Shown here: positions 1 to 4,889 of the stretch, piece after piece
How the letters are laid out: each line of letters starts with the position of its first letter
How positions within the stretch are numbered: position 1 is the first letter of the stretch
From: an uncultured Trueperaceae bacterium
GTDB lineage: Bacteria > Deinococcota > Deinococci > Deinococcales > Trueperaceae
Reading direction: 5' to 3'
Assembly (NCBI GenBank): GCA_937907415.1
Contig: CALCHY010000329.1
Coordinates: 1-5,038 of the forward strand
DNA length: 5,038 nucleotides
Notes under the pieces: generated by a model
Database searches by the model: none
Seen by the model: only the letters and a program-made list of their open reading frames with translations
What the model was told of the DNA's origin: nothing
Translations under genes and position numbers: made by a program

Positions 1-1
1 C

Positions 2-892
2 ACCACCCCCTCGCGCCTGGAGCAGCGCTTCCACCTGGCGGTGATGCAGCTCGCGGCCGAGGCGGGCGTGCCGTTCGCCTACCTCAACGCCCTGGTCGCC
101 GACCCGGCGCACGGCCCGCGCAACGCCGCGACCGCGGCGGCCACCCGCAGGCTCCTGCCGCAGGCGCGCCTGGTGACCACGCGCGACCCCTGGTCGCAGG
201 CGTTCCTCAAGGAGCTCGCGCCCGAGACGAACGCCGTCTACGTACCGGACGCGCTGTTCGCCTGGCGCGGGCGGGTGGGGCGCGGGAAGGAAGCGCTGGC
301 GCGCCCCGAGTACCTCGTGCCCTTCCACCAGCGCCCCGAGCGGCTCGGGGCGTGGGACTTCCAGCAGCCGTACGTGTGCGTGGGGGGCAGCTCCGAGGCC
401 GCCAAGGACCCGCGACGCGCGCTCGCCTCCTACCGGCGCCTGCTGGCGGCGCTGCCCGCCCTGGGCTACCCGGTGGTGGTGACGGTGAGCTCGACGGGCG
501 ACGCCTTCCTGGAGGAGCTGGCTCACGAGCTGGGCCTGCCGCTGGTGCCGGCCAGCACCAACCTGATGGTGGCGGCCGAGATCCTCGCGCACGCCGAGCT
601 GGTGGTCACGGGCCGCTACCATCCCGCCATCCTGGCGGGCCTGGGGGGCGTGCCGTGCGTGCTGCTGGGCGCCGACTCGCACAAGACCGCCAGCGTGCAG
701 GAGATGCTCGGCTACCCCGACGTCCACGTGTTCCCCGAGCACCCTTCGGACGCCGACGTGGCCGCCATCCTGCAGCGGGCGCGCGCCGTCCTCGCGCAGC
801 GTCAGCGCTGGCGGGAGACCATTGAGGCGGCGACGGCTTTGCGCGCCGTCGAAGCCCAGCGCCTCACGGAGCACCTCGCGTCCCTGACTTGA
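2..892 (+). CDS. Polysaccharide pyruvyl transferase family protein, 3' part (start outside the window)
   Basis: The reading frame is open from base 2, so the true start lies upstream; the GTG at 41 is internal because the frame before it is open and reads like protein. About 296 C-terminal residues remain. Family members are usually around 350-400 residues, so roughly the first quarter is missing. Visible signatures are VTTRDPWSQAFLKEL (nucleotides about 170-215), GRYHPAI at 611-631 and ADSHKT at 671-688. The last two match the conserved Arg/His and S-H-K segments near the C-terminus of the polysaccharide pyruvyl transferase family (Pfam PF04230; CsaB and WcaK relatives). Such enzymes transfer pyruvate from phosphoenolpyruvate to a sugar in a cell-envelope polymer, forming a ketal. 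In bacteria with S-layers, CsaB-type pyruvylation creates the wall ligand for SLH domains. Which polymer is used here cannot be told. Composition is about 78% GC in a sampled line, typical of the host backbone. The family call is fairly sure, the CsaB subtype is not. Confidence 0.82.
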   Translation, partial: TTPSRLEQRFHLAVMQLAAEAGVPFAYLNALVADPAHGPRNAATAAATRRLLPQARLVTTRDPWSQAFLKELAPETNAVYVPDALFAWRGRVGRGKEALARPEYLVPFHQRPERLGAWDFQQPYVCVGGSSEAAKDPRRALASYRRLLAALPALGYPVVVTVSSTGDAFLEELAHELGLPLVPASTNLMVAAEILAHAELVVTGRYHPAILAGLGGVPCVLLGADSHKTASVQEMLGYPDVHVFPEHPSDADVAAILQRARAVLAQRQRWRETIEAATALRAVEAQRLTEHLASLT

Positions 893-910
893 GCTTGCGC
901 CTCCTGATCG

Positions 911-924
911 CGCTCTCAAGAGCG
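911..924 (+). terminator. Short hairpin after the pyruvyl transferase gene, possible terminator without a T tract
   Basis: CGCTCT at 911-916 and AGAGCG at 919-924 form a perfect 6-bp inverted repeat with a 2-nt centre, so a real hairpin would have about 5 pairs and a 4-nt loop. It lies 18 nt beyond the stop codon at 892. No T run follows, so it is not a classical intrinsic terminator. Position is the main support. Confidence 0.3.
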
Positions 925-1010
925 GACGCAGCGGCGCCTTCTCGAACGCTTGACGGGATGGCCGACGGGGCGCTCGGGCGAGGGCTCGGCGCGGAGTCCC
1001 GACGGGCGAC

Positions 1011-1040
1011 GTGTACCGTAAACGGTCGTTTTCGATACAC
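1011..1040. repeat. Nested inverted repeats
   Basis: GTGTA at 1011-1015 pairs with TACAC at 1036-1040. Inside, ACCGT at 1015-1019 pairs with ACGGT at 1022-1026 around a 2-nt centre. The arms are short and share base 1015, so the two structures are alternatives. An operator or recombination site is possible, but there is no adjacent regulator to support either. Confidence 0.35.
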
Positions 1041-1142
1041 CCGGCCTAGCTAATGAGCCCTCTTGTGGCTATTTCCTGGGTCAGTTGAACCTATCAACAG
1101 GTCAAGACATGGATTCGAAGCTCCCTCGGAAGTTATGCGGTA

Positions 1143-1334
1143 ATGCCGGCCGTAGGGCATGAAGGCCTATTGGTTCGCCTGGTCGGGGAGCTTGCGGCCG
1201 ATTCCGAATTCATGGGTGTGCTAGTTCAGGGCTCAGTTGCGCGTGGCCATCACCACGCTGGCAGTGACCTGGATCTACTCGTGGTACTCGAGGACGGCGA
1301 TTTCAGGAAGCTTCAGTGGGAGGGGAAGGACTAA
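1143..1334 (+). pseudogene. Truncated nucleotidyltransferase remnant (Pol beta/MNT superfamily)
   Basis: The ORF encodes 63 residues ending at TAA 1332-1334. Residues 30-44 contain GSVARG followed by SDLDLLV, which gives the GS...DxD signature (Gly30-Ser31, Asp42, Asp44) of the nucleotidyltransferase superfamily, where the two aspartates bind metal and the Gly-Ser binds nucleotide. Members are usually at least about 100 residues, and the antibiotic-modifying type about 250. The third acidic strand and any C-terminal helical domain are absent, so this is most likely an inactive 5' remnant. A weak ribosome-binding sequence, GGAAG at 1128-1132, lies 10 nt before the ATG. The frame is open back to 1089 but offers no better start. 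The stop is in the same frame as the hydrolase that begins at 1380, with 15 sense codons between, yet those codons do not look like the missing domain. No continuation was found in the other forward frames. An alternative is a genuine small protein, which I think less likely. Confidence 0.6.
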
Positions 1335-1368
1335 CCGGTCCACGAACCCACGCCTGCGCAAAGAGCGG

Positions 1369-1379
1369 TAGCCTGGGGC
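1369..1379 (+). promoter_or_regulatory. Putative leaderless-type promoter of the hydrolase gene
   Basis: TAGCCT (1369-1374) fits a TANNNT -10 box and is followed by GGGGC and then the ATG at 1380, which puts the expected transcription start on or next to the start codon. The same GGGGC-ATGG string follows TATACT at the 4890 gene. No good -35 hexamer is visible 16-18 nt upstream. Confidence 0.45.
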
Positions 1380-2342
1380 ATGGCAGCGCTCGACCGTCCG
1401 CAGGCGGACGCTTCTTCGAGGGGCGGCAAAGTGCAGGTGGGAGACGTCGCCCTCACTTATCTCGACTGGGGTGGGGGCGGCTCGCCCCTAGTGCTGCTGC
1501 CTGGCCTCGGGGACACGCCTCACATCTTCAGCGCGATCGCCCCTCGCCTAACGGTCCAGCATCGCGTGCTGGGGCTCTGCCGGCGTGGGCACGGTGGCTC
1601 CGACACCCCGCCCGGGGGCTACGATCCGCAAACGCTGGCGCGCGATATCTCGGCCTTCCTGCAAGCGCTCGACCTTGAGGGCGTGACCCTGGTGGGGCAC
1701 TCGATCGCCGGCAACGAGATGACGGCGCTGGCGGCCGCGCGCGAGGCGCGCCTAGCGGGGCTGGTCTACCTCGATGCGGCCTACGATCGCCGTGGCACGC
1801 GCGAGCGCATGCGGCGCGACCCTCTCTTGGCGCGGCCGGTGCCCTCGCGCGTGCATAGCCAGGCACGTGATTTTGATGGGTACCGTGAGCGCGCCAGGGA
1901 GTTCTTCGGGTTCTGGAACGCCGCCCTGGAGGCGAACCTGCGGGCGCGGCTTCACCCTGACGGGGAAGGCGGGCTTCGCGGCGCGCCGCCGTTCGTGGCG
2001 CAGCGCATCCTGGAGGCCTCCGAGCGCTTCGCGCCGCCCTACGACCAGGTGAGCGTGCCGCGCCTGGCGTTCTACGCCCCCTTCGGTGACGACCACTGGG
2101 CGCCCTATGACCGGAGCGACGCGGAGCTGCGCCAAGCGGTGGGGCGCTTCATGCGCGAGGTGATGCACCCCTGGCAGCGATGCTGCATCGAGGCGTTTAC
2201 CGCAGGCCCGGGCGCGGCGCGGGCAGTTGAGGTCGCGGGTGCCCACCACTACCTGTTCCTCTCGCACGAGGACCGCGTGGTGGAGGAGGTGCTCTCCTTC
2301 ACGGAAGGGTCAGGACAAGAAGGGGAGTTGGCGGATGATTGA
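1380..2342 (+). CDS. Alpha/beta fold hydrolase
   Basis: A 320-residue protein, normal length for a single-domain alpha/beta hydrolase. After about 18 polar residues comes the first strand region (VALTYLDWGG, 23-32). PGLGDT (41-46) is the expected oxyanion-hole loop. CRRGHGGSD (67-75) is the typical segment before the nucleophile. GHSIAG (106-111) is the nucleophile elbow with Ser108. LVYLDAAYD (128-136) is the strand carrying a candidate acid, Asp132. GAHHYLFLS (287-295) carries the catalytic His, probably His290. A cap or lid region lies between about 140 and 225. There is no signal peptide, so it should be cytoplasmic. Substrate cannot be predicted; esterase, lactonase or another hydrolase are all possible, and an Asp nucleophile of the dehalogenase type is excluded because the elbow holds Ser. 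The start at 1380 is chosen because a -10-like box sits directly before it. The stop overlaps the next gene by 8 nt. GC is about 77% in a sampled line, like the host backbone and unlike the next gene. Confidence 0.9.
   Translation: MAALDRPQADASSRGGKVQVGDVALTYLDWGGGGSPLVLLPGLGDTPHIFSAIAPRLTVQHRVLGLCRRGHGGSDTPPGGYDPQTLARDISAFLQALDLEGVTLVGHSIAGNEMTALAAAREARLAGLVYLDAAYDRRGTRERMRRDPLLARPVPSRVHSQARDFDGYRERAREFFGFWNAALEANLRARLHPDGEGGLRGAPPFVAQRILEASERFAPPYDQVSVPRLAFYAPFGDDHWAPYDRSDAELRQAVGRFMREVMHPWQRCCIEAFTAGPGAARAVEVAGAHHYLFLSHEDRVVEEVLSFTEGSGQEGELADD
2322..2327 (+). promoter_or_regulatory. Ribosome binding site that fixes the start of the nuclease-like gene
   Basis: GGGGAG lies 7 nt before the ATG at 2335, inside the last codons of the hydrolase gene. 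It selects 2335 over the earlier in-frame start at 2227, whose first 36 codons only read the hydrolase gene in another frame. Confidence 0.65.
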
Positions 2343-3909
2343 TCAGGATGTTGGCGCTACAGGTGAGAAGTTCCTGTCCGCTTGGATCAACGCCTCTGGG
2401 GGAAGCTCCTCACCCCCGGATCGCGACATGTTCGGTTGGGACTTCTATGTGGAGTTGCCGCTACCGCCTACAACTGGCCCCATAGATGCCAGCAGCTCCA
2501 AAGTGGCGGCCTATTTCCAGGTCAAGTCGACCCGGAGGGCCAAAGTCGGGGAGTCGATCAGCTTGCGCAACCTGAAGTTGGCTGCGGATGACCCGGCCCC
2601 CTTCTTCTTTCTGTTCTTGCAGTTCAACGCGGAGGGAACTGAAGTCGTGCGTGCCCACCTAACGCATTATGGCGAAGCACTGTTGTCACAGACCCTAGGG
2701 CGAGTAAGGGCAAGCCAGTTCGAGGGCAAGACCGGGTGGGAGCGTCAGACCATCAGTGTCACGCCAACCCTTGAGGATGAATTAGAAGCACCGTTCGGCC
2801 CTACCTTGGCAAGCCGTATCCGTAAGATCGTCCGCGACCCAAGGAAATACGCCGGGTGGAAATCGGGTCTTTGGGAATCGGTTGGCTATGGCGAGTTCCG
2901 GTTCTCCCTTGAGGCGAGCATCGAAGCTGGAACAGAACAGGAGCCACTTGAGCTCTTGGTTTCCGCGGCCCTAGGTAACAAAGCTCGCATGCCGACCAAG
3001 TCAATCCATCTGATGGACATCAGATATGACATGCCACTTTCCGTTCGGCGGGACGAGGGCGGCTTCATGGAGCTCGTTGGGATGGGCGACCCCGATTGGA
3101 TATTGGAACTCGCAGATGGCGAAAGCGGGGCGCGGGTCATCTGGCCGGCCCGGATGTATAGCACTCATGGCTTAGCGGAGGTCGTGGACGATGTGCCGCG
3201 GCGCATCGTCTGGAGAAACGACTTTGTTCAGTGCACGGTTTCGGAGCACGACGACGCCCTCCAGTTGCAAGTCAAGGCTTTCGCTGCGCTCGAGTTAAGC
3301 GGCAACGTTGCACAGCTAAGGGAACTGGCGGCAACATACAGAATCTTGGCGGATGCGAGGACGCTCGCAGTGCAGTTCAAGCACCTCCGCTCCCCATGGC
3401 CAAGCATGCCTACAAGCGTTCAAGTTCCTGAGCTTTCCGATGCACCTGACCTACGTCGTATTGCCCAGACGTTGGAAGGCTTCACTGCGATGGCGCCACA
3501 TATCGAATGTCCGAGGGACTTTGCCTTTCCCATCAAAGACTTGCTCGCCTGCGAACGCGAGATCGGCTACCTGGCGGATCTTGCCCAGGGCAATCGACTA
3601 AGAATCAGAGTCACGCCGCTTGACTTTCCAGGCGTTGAGGCTGGAAAGAGGGTCGCTGTAGCGCCTACGCTCTGCCGGAAGCTTGGAGGTGCGTTCTTGG
3701 TTGCGAGCATCCCGGCAGTTGGAGAACTGTCGTCTAGTGGCGGGTCAGGTGATGGTGTGCTGCAGCTCGAGACAATATGCCACTTACCAGCCGCCGTCCG
3801 AATCCTGCCATCGGAAGAGCTGGAAGCTGACTGGCGGACAAGCCTTCAAACTCAAACCTTGCAACAAATCCAGGACGTTGATACACGACTCGTGTTTGTT
3901 GACGATTGA
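2335..3909 (+). CDS. DUF4365-like PD-(D/E)XK nuclease-like protein with a long unrecognised C-terminal region
   Basis: A 524-residue protein. Residues 1-110 resemble DUF4365-type domains, which belong to the PD-(D/E)XK nuclease group: GATGEKFLSAW (7-17) carries Glu11, DMFGWDFYVE (31-40) carries Asp36, and FQVKST (61-66) gives the QxK pair Gln62/Lys64. A strand-rich stretch, PAPFFFLFLQF (88-98), follows. These match the expected E...D...QxK metal-dependent active site, so DNA or RNA cleavage is plausible but not shown. Residues from about 110 to 524 have no motif I recognise; they contain mixed strand and helix, with no membrane segment, signal peptide or Walker motif. The ATG overlaps the hydrolase stop by 8 nt and has a good ribosome binding site, so translation is probably coupled. 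GC drops to 57% (2641-2700) and 43% (3841-3900), and TTG or TTA leucine codons appear, which suggests recent transfer. DUF4365 proteins are often found in accessory and defence-rich DNA, so a role in defence is a guess from family and context. Confidence 0.72.
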   Translation: MIDQDVGATGEKFLSAWINASGGSSSPPDRDMFGWDFYVELPLPPTTGPIDASSSKVAAYFQVKSTRRAKVGESISLRNLKLAADDPAPFFFLFLQFNAEGTEVVRAHLTHYGEALLSQTLGRVRASQFEGKTGWERQTISVTPTLEDELEAPFGPTLASRIRKIVRDPRKYAGWKSGLWESVGYGEFRFSLEASIEAGTEQEPLELLVSAALGNKARMPTKSIHLMDIRYDMPLSVRRDEGGFMELVGMGDPDWILELADGESGARVIWPARMYSTHGLAEVVDDVPRRIVWRNDFVQCTVSEHDDALQLQVKAFAALELSGNVAQLRELAATYRILADARTLAVQFKHLRSPWPSMPTSVQVPELSDAPDLRRIAQTLEGFTAMAPHIECPRDFAFPIKDLLACEREIGYLADLAQGNRLRIRVTPLDFPGVEAGKRVAVAPTLCRKLGGAFLVASIPAVGELSSSGGSGDGVLQLETICHLPAAVRILPSEELEADWRTSLQTQTLQQIQDVDTRLVFVDD

Positions 3910-3930
3910 GGATCAACGGCCGAGGGGCTC

Positions 3931-3944
3931 CGGCTACGTAGCCG
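3931..3944. terminator. Perfect 14-bp palindrome, possible terminator of the nuclease-like gene
   Basis: CGGCTACGTAGCCG reads the same on both strands and starts 21 nt after the stop at 3909. As RNA it could form a hairpin of about 5 pairs with a 4-nt loop, extended by CT/AG if one C is bulged. There is no T run on either side, so a recognition site for a protein is an alternative. Confidence 0.35.
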
Positions 3945-4039
3945 AGGTGTTCCGCGACATTAGCGGCGTTGAGAGGGGTAGCGCTAGGCGCGCATGTAGT
4001 CCTCAAGAGCCTGCGAATGTGCCTCTATGCATGGCGGGC

Positions 4040-4052
4040 TGTCCATAGGACA
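4040..4052 (-). terminator. Small dyad after the recombinase gene: terminator or recombinase half-sites
   Basis: TGTCC and GGACA flank ATA, a perfect 5-bp inverted repeat. It lies 22 nt downstream of the recombinase stop when read on the minus strand, with no T run after it. TGTCC is also the outer part of the arms of the 28-bp dyad at 4779-4806, so binding by the recombinase is a second possibility. The spacing is too short for a normal resolvase dimer site. Confidence 0.25.
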
Positions 4053-4074
4053 ACCCTTTCCGAACCCCATTGGA

Positions 4075-4689
4075 CTAGCCGGCCGCACTCTCCGTTCCAG
4101 CGGCCAGTCTGTCAAGCGTCCGGTAAACAGTAGGCCGCGAAATTGAGAACAGTTCCGCGAGGTCGCTGACCGAGTACTCGCCAGTGTCGTACATGCGCCT
4201 GAGCTCCTGCTGCTGGCGGGTGGACAGCTTGGGCTTCCGTCCCTTCAGCTTGCCCTTGGCGCGCGCTACGGCCATGCCTTCGCGGGTGCGCATCCTAATC
4301 AAGTCGGCTTCGAACTCGGCGAAGGTGGCGAGGATGTTGAAGAAGAGCTTCCCCATGGGGTCGTTGGGGTCGTGGACGCTGGCGCCGATCTGGAGCTTCA
4401 CGCCACGCTGCGCGAGGCCGTCGCCGATGGCGCGCGCGTCGGGCACCGAGCGGGCGAGGCGGTCGAGCTTGGGCACCACCAGCGTGTCACCGTGCCGCAC
4501 TGCTGCCAGCGCCTGGTCGAGGCCGGGCCGGGCGCGGTTGGTGCCGGTGAAGCCGTGGTCGGTGTAGATGCGCTCGGCCGCCACGCCAAGATTTAATAGC
4601 GCATGCTTCTGGGCGGCGAGGTCCTGCTTGTCGGTGGAGCAGCGGGCGTAGCCGATGAGGGTGGGCGCCATGTGCGAACTGTATCGCAT
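4075..4689 (-). CDS. Serine recombinase, resolvase/invertase type
   Basis: A complete 204-residue small serine recombinase. IGYARCSTDKQD (12-23) holds the conserved YxRxS, with Arg16 and the catalytic Ser18. DHGFTGTNRARPGLDQAL (44-61) is the loop after the active-site strand. KLDRLARS (74-81) supplies the conserved Arg77 and Arg80. FAEFEADLIRMRTREG (123-138) starts the long dimerisation helix. KGRKPKL (149-155) is the linker that lies in the minor groove, and the C-terminal helix-turn-helix is at about 173-192 (SVSDLAELFSISRPTVYRTL). These proteins cut and rejoin DNA at a short site through a phosphoserine link, either resolving transposition cointegrates or inverting or excising segments. 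AAGGGG (4694-4699, read on the minus strand) lies 4 nt before the ATG at 4689 and supports this start. The internal Met7 aligns better with the short N-terminus of many relatives but lacks a ribosome binding site. No transposase is visible, so it is either a lone resolvase or part of an element extending beyond the window. Confidence 0.93.
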   Translation of the reverse strand: MRYSSHMAPTLIGYARCSTDKQDLAAQKHALLNLGVAAERIYTDHGFTGTNRARPGLDQALAAVRHGDTLVVPKLDRLARSVPDARAIGDGLAQRGVKLQIGASVHDPNDPMGKLFFNILATFAEFEADLIRMRTREGMAVARAKGKLKGRKPKLSTRQQQELRRMYDTGEYSVSDLAELFSISRPTVYRTLDRLAAGTESAAG

Positions 4690-4711
4690 GACACCCCTTC
4701 ACTGAGAATGT

Positions 4712-4720
4712 TATCGGACT
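4712..4720 (-). other. Possible single resolvase half-site near the recombinase start
   Basis: Read on the minus strand this is AGTCCGATA, one base from the TGTCYGATA form of the Tn3/gamma-delta half-site. It lies 23 nt upstream of the recombinase start, roughly where an accessory res subsite would be. I could not find a convincing partner arm. Confidence 0.25.
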
Positions 4721-4731
4721 ACCTATATGAG

Positions 4732-4749
4732 ACGCGGCGCGCCCCGCGT
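4732..4749. repeat. Inverted repeat, 6-bp arms
   Basis: ACGCGG at 4732-4737 and CCGCGT at 4744-4749 flank a 6-nt GC spacer, which contributes to an embedded GGCGCGCC palindrome at 4736-4743. It lies upstream of the recombinase gene. In DNA this GC-rich, 6-bp arms can arise by chance. Confidence 0.35.
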
Positions 4750-4752
4750 TTC

Positions 4753-4776
4753 CCGGCTCCGAGTCTGGGGAGCCGG
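4753..4776. repeat. Inverted repeat, 8-bp arms with 8-nt loop
   Basis: CCGGCTCC at 4753-4760 and GGAGCCGG at 4769-4776 are perfect complements. A hairpin would be strong on either strand, but no T run follows it. It sits 2 nt from the 28-bp dyad and could also separate leftward from rightward transcription. Confidence 0.5.
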
Positions 4777-4778
4777 AG

Positions 4779-4806
4779 TGTCCGTTGAGCGTTCCCTTAA
4801 CGGACA
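4779..4806. other. Candidate res crossover site (site I-like) for the serine recombinase
   Basis: TGTCCGTTG at 4779-4787 and TAACGGACA at 4798-4806 form an inverted repeat with 8 perfect outer pairs. The whole spans 28 bp, the length of crossover site I in Tn3/gamma-delta res. The arm fits the half-site consensus TGTCYRTTA as I recall it, exactly on the right arm and with one mismatch on the left. The site lies about 90 bp upstream of the recombinase start, on the expected side and at about the expected distance. Partial symmetry extends outward (10 of 12 positions per arm). Accessory sites II and III are not clear, so a simpler site is possible. Confidence 0.55.
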
Positions 4807-4845
4807 TTCGAATATGCCCTCGTTGGAGTGGTCTTGGGATAAGCG

Positions 4846-4889
4846 GTGAGCGCACATGCGTATAGGCGCTCACGCTCCTATACTGGGGC
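4846..4889 (+). promoter_or_regulatory. Promoter and candidate autoregulatory operator of the ribbon-helix-helix gene
   Basis: TATACT (4879-4884) is a good -10 box followed by GGGGC and the ATG at 4890, a leaderless arrangement. GTATAGG (4860-4866) and CCTATAC (4877-4883) form a perfect 7-bp inverted repeat with a 10-nt spacer that covers this box. A second perfect repeat, GTGAGCGC (4846-4853) with GCGCTCAC (4866-4873), interlocks with the first. Ribbon-helix-helix antitoxins commonly repress their own promoter from such sites. Confidence 0.5.

Larger units (their letters stand above)
893..1142. other. Intergenic stretch with a composition drop and small dyads
   Basis: I see no coding sequence here. 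GC falls along the stretch, reaching 29 of 60 bases at 1081-1140, unlike the genes on either side. It holds the hairpin at 911-924 and the nested dyad at 1011-1040. It also holds a weak inverted repeat, GTTGA at 1084-1088 with TCAAC at 1094-1098. A 17-codon ORF from the ATG at 1109 has no supporting signal and was not called. The drop may mark the left edge of acquired or decayed DNA. Confidence 0.5.
3910..4074. other. Spacer between convergent genes
   Basis: Two genes end towards each other here. I see no coding sequence, only the palindrome at 3931-3944 and the dyad at 4040-4052, each about 21-22 nt beyond the stop codon of its nearest gene. Confidence 0.5.

Noticed and set aside
41..43. 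GTG as the true start of the pyruvyl transferase
   Set aside because: The frame is open to the window edge, the upstream codons read as protein, and the family needs about 80-100 more N-terminal residues.
1109..1162. 17-codon ORF before the nucleotidyltransferase remnant
   Set aside because: It has no ribosome binding site or promoter-like hexamer in place, and its composition is not protein-like.
1752..2267. 171-codon minus-strand ORF inside the hydrolase gene
   Set aside because: It is antisense to a clearly conserved protein, has no recognisable motif, and such ORFs are expected in GC-rich DNA.
2227..2334. Longer 5' form of the nuclease-like gene
   Set aside because: The 36 extra codons are the hydrolase gene read in another frame, including its conserved HHYLFLSHED region, and a good ribosome binding site sits before 2335.
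4030..4070. Terminal inverted repeat of a Tn3-family transposon
   Set aside because: The minus strand reads GGGGTT here, like some Tn3-family ends, but I found no matching second end and no transposase in the window.
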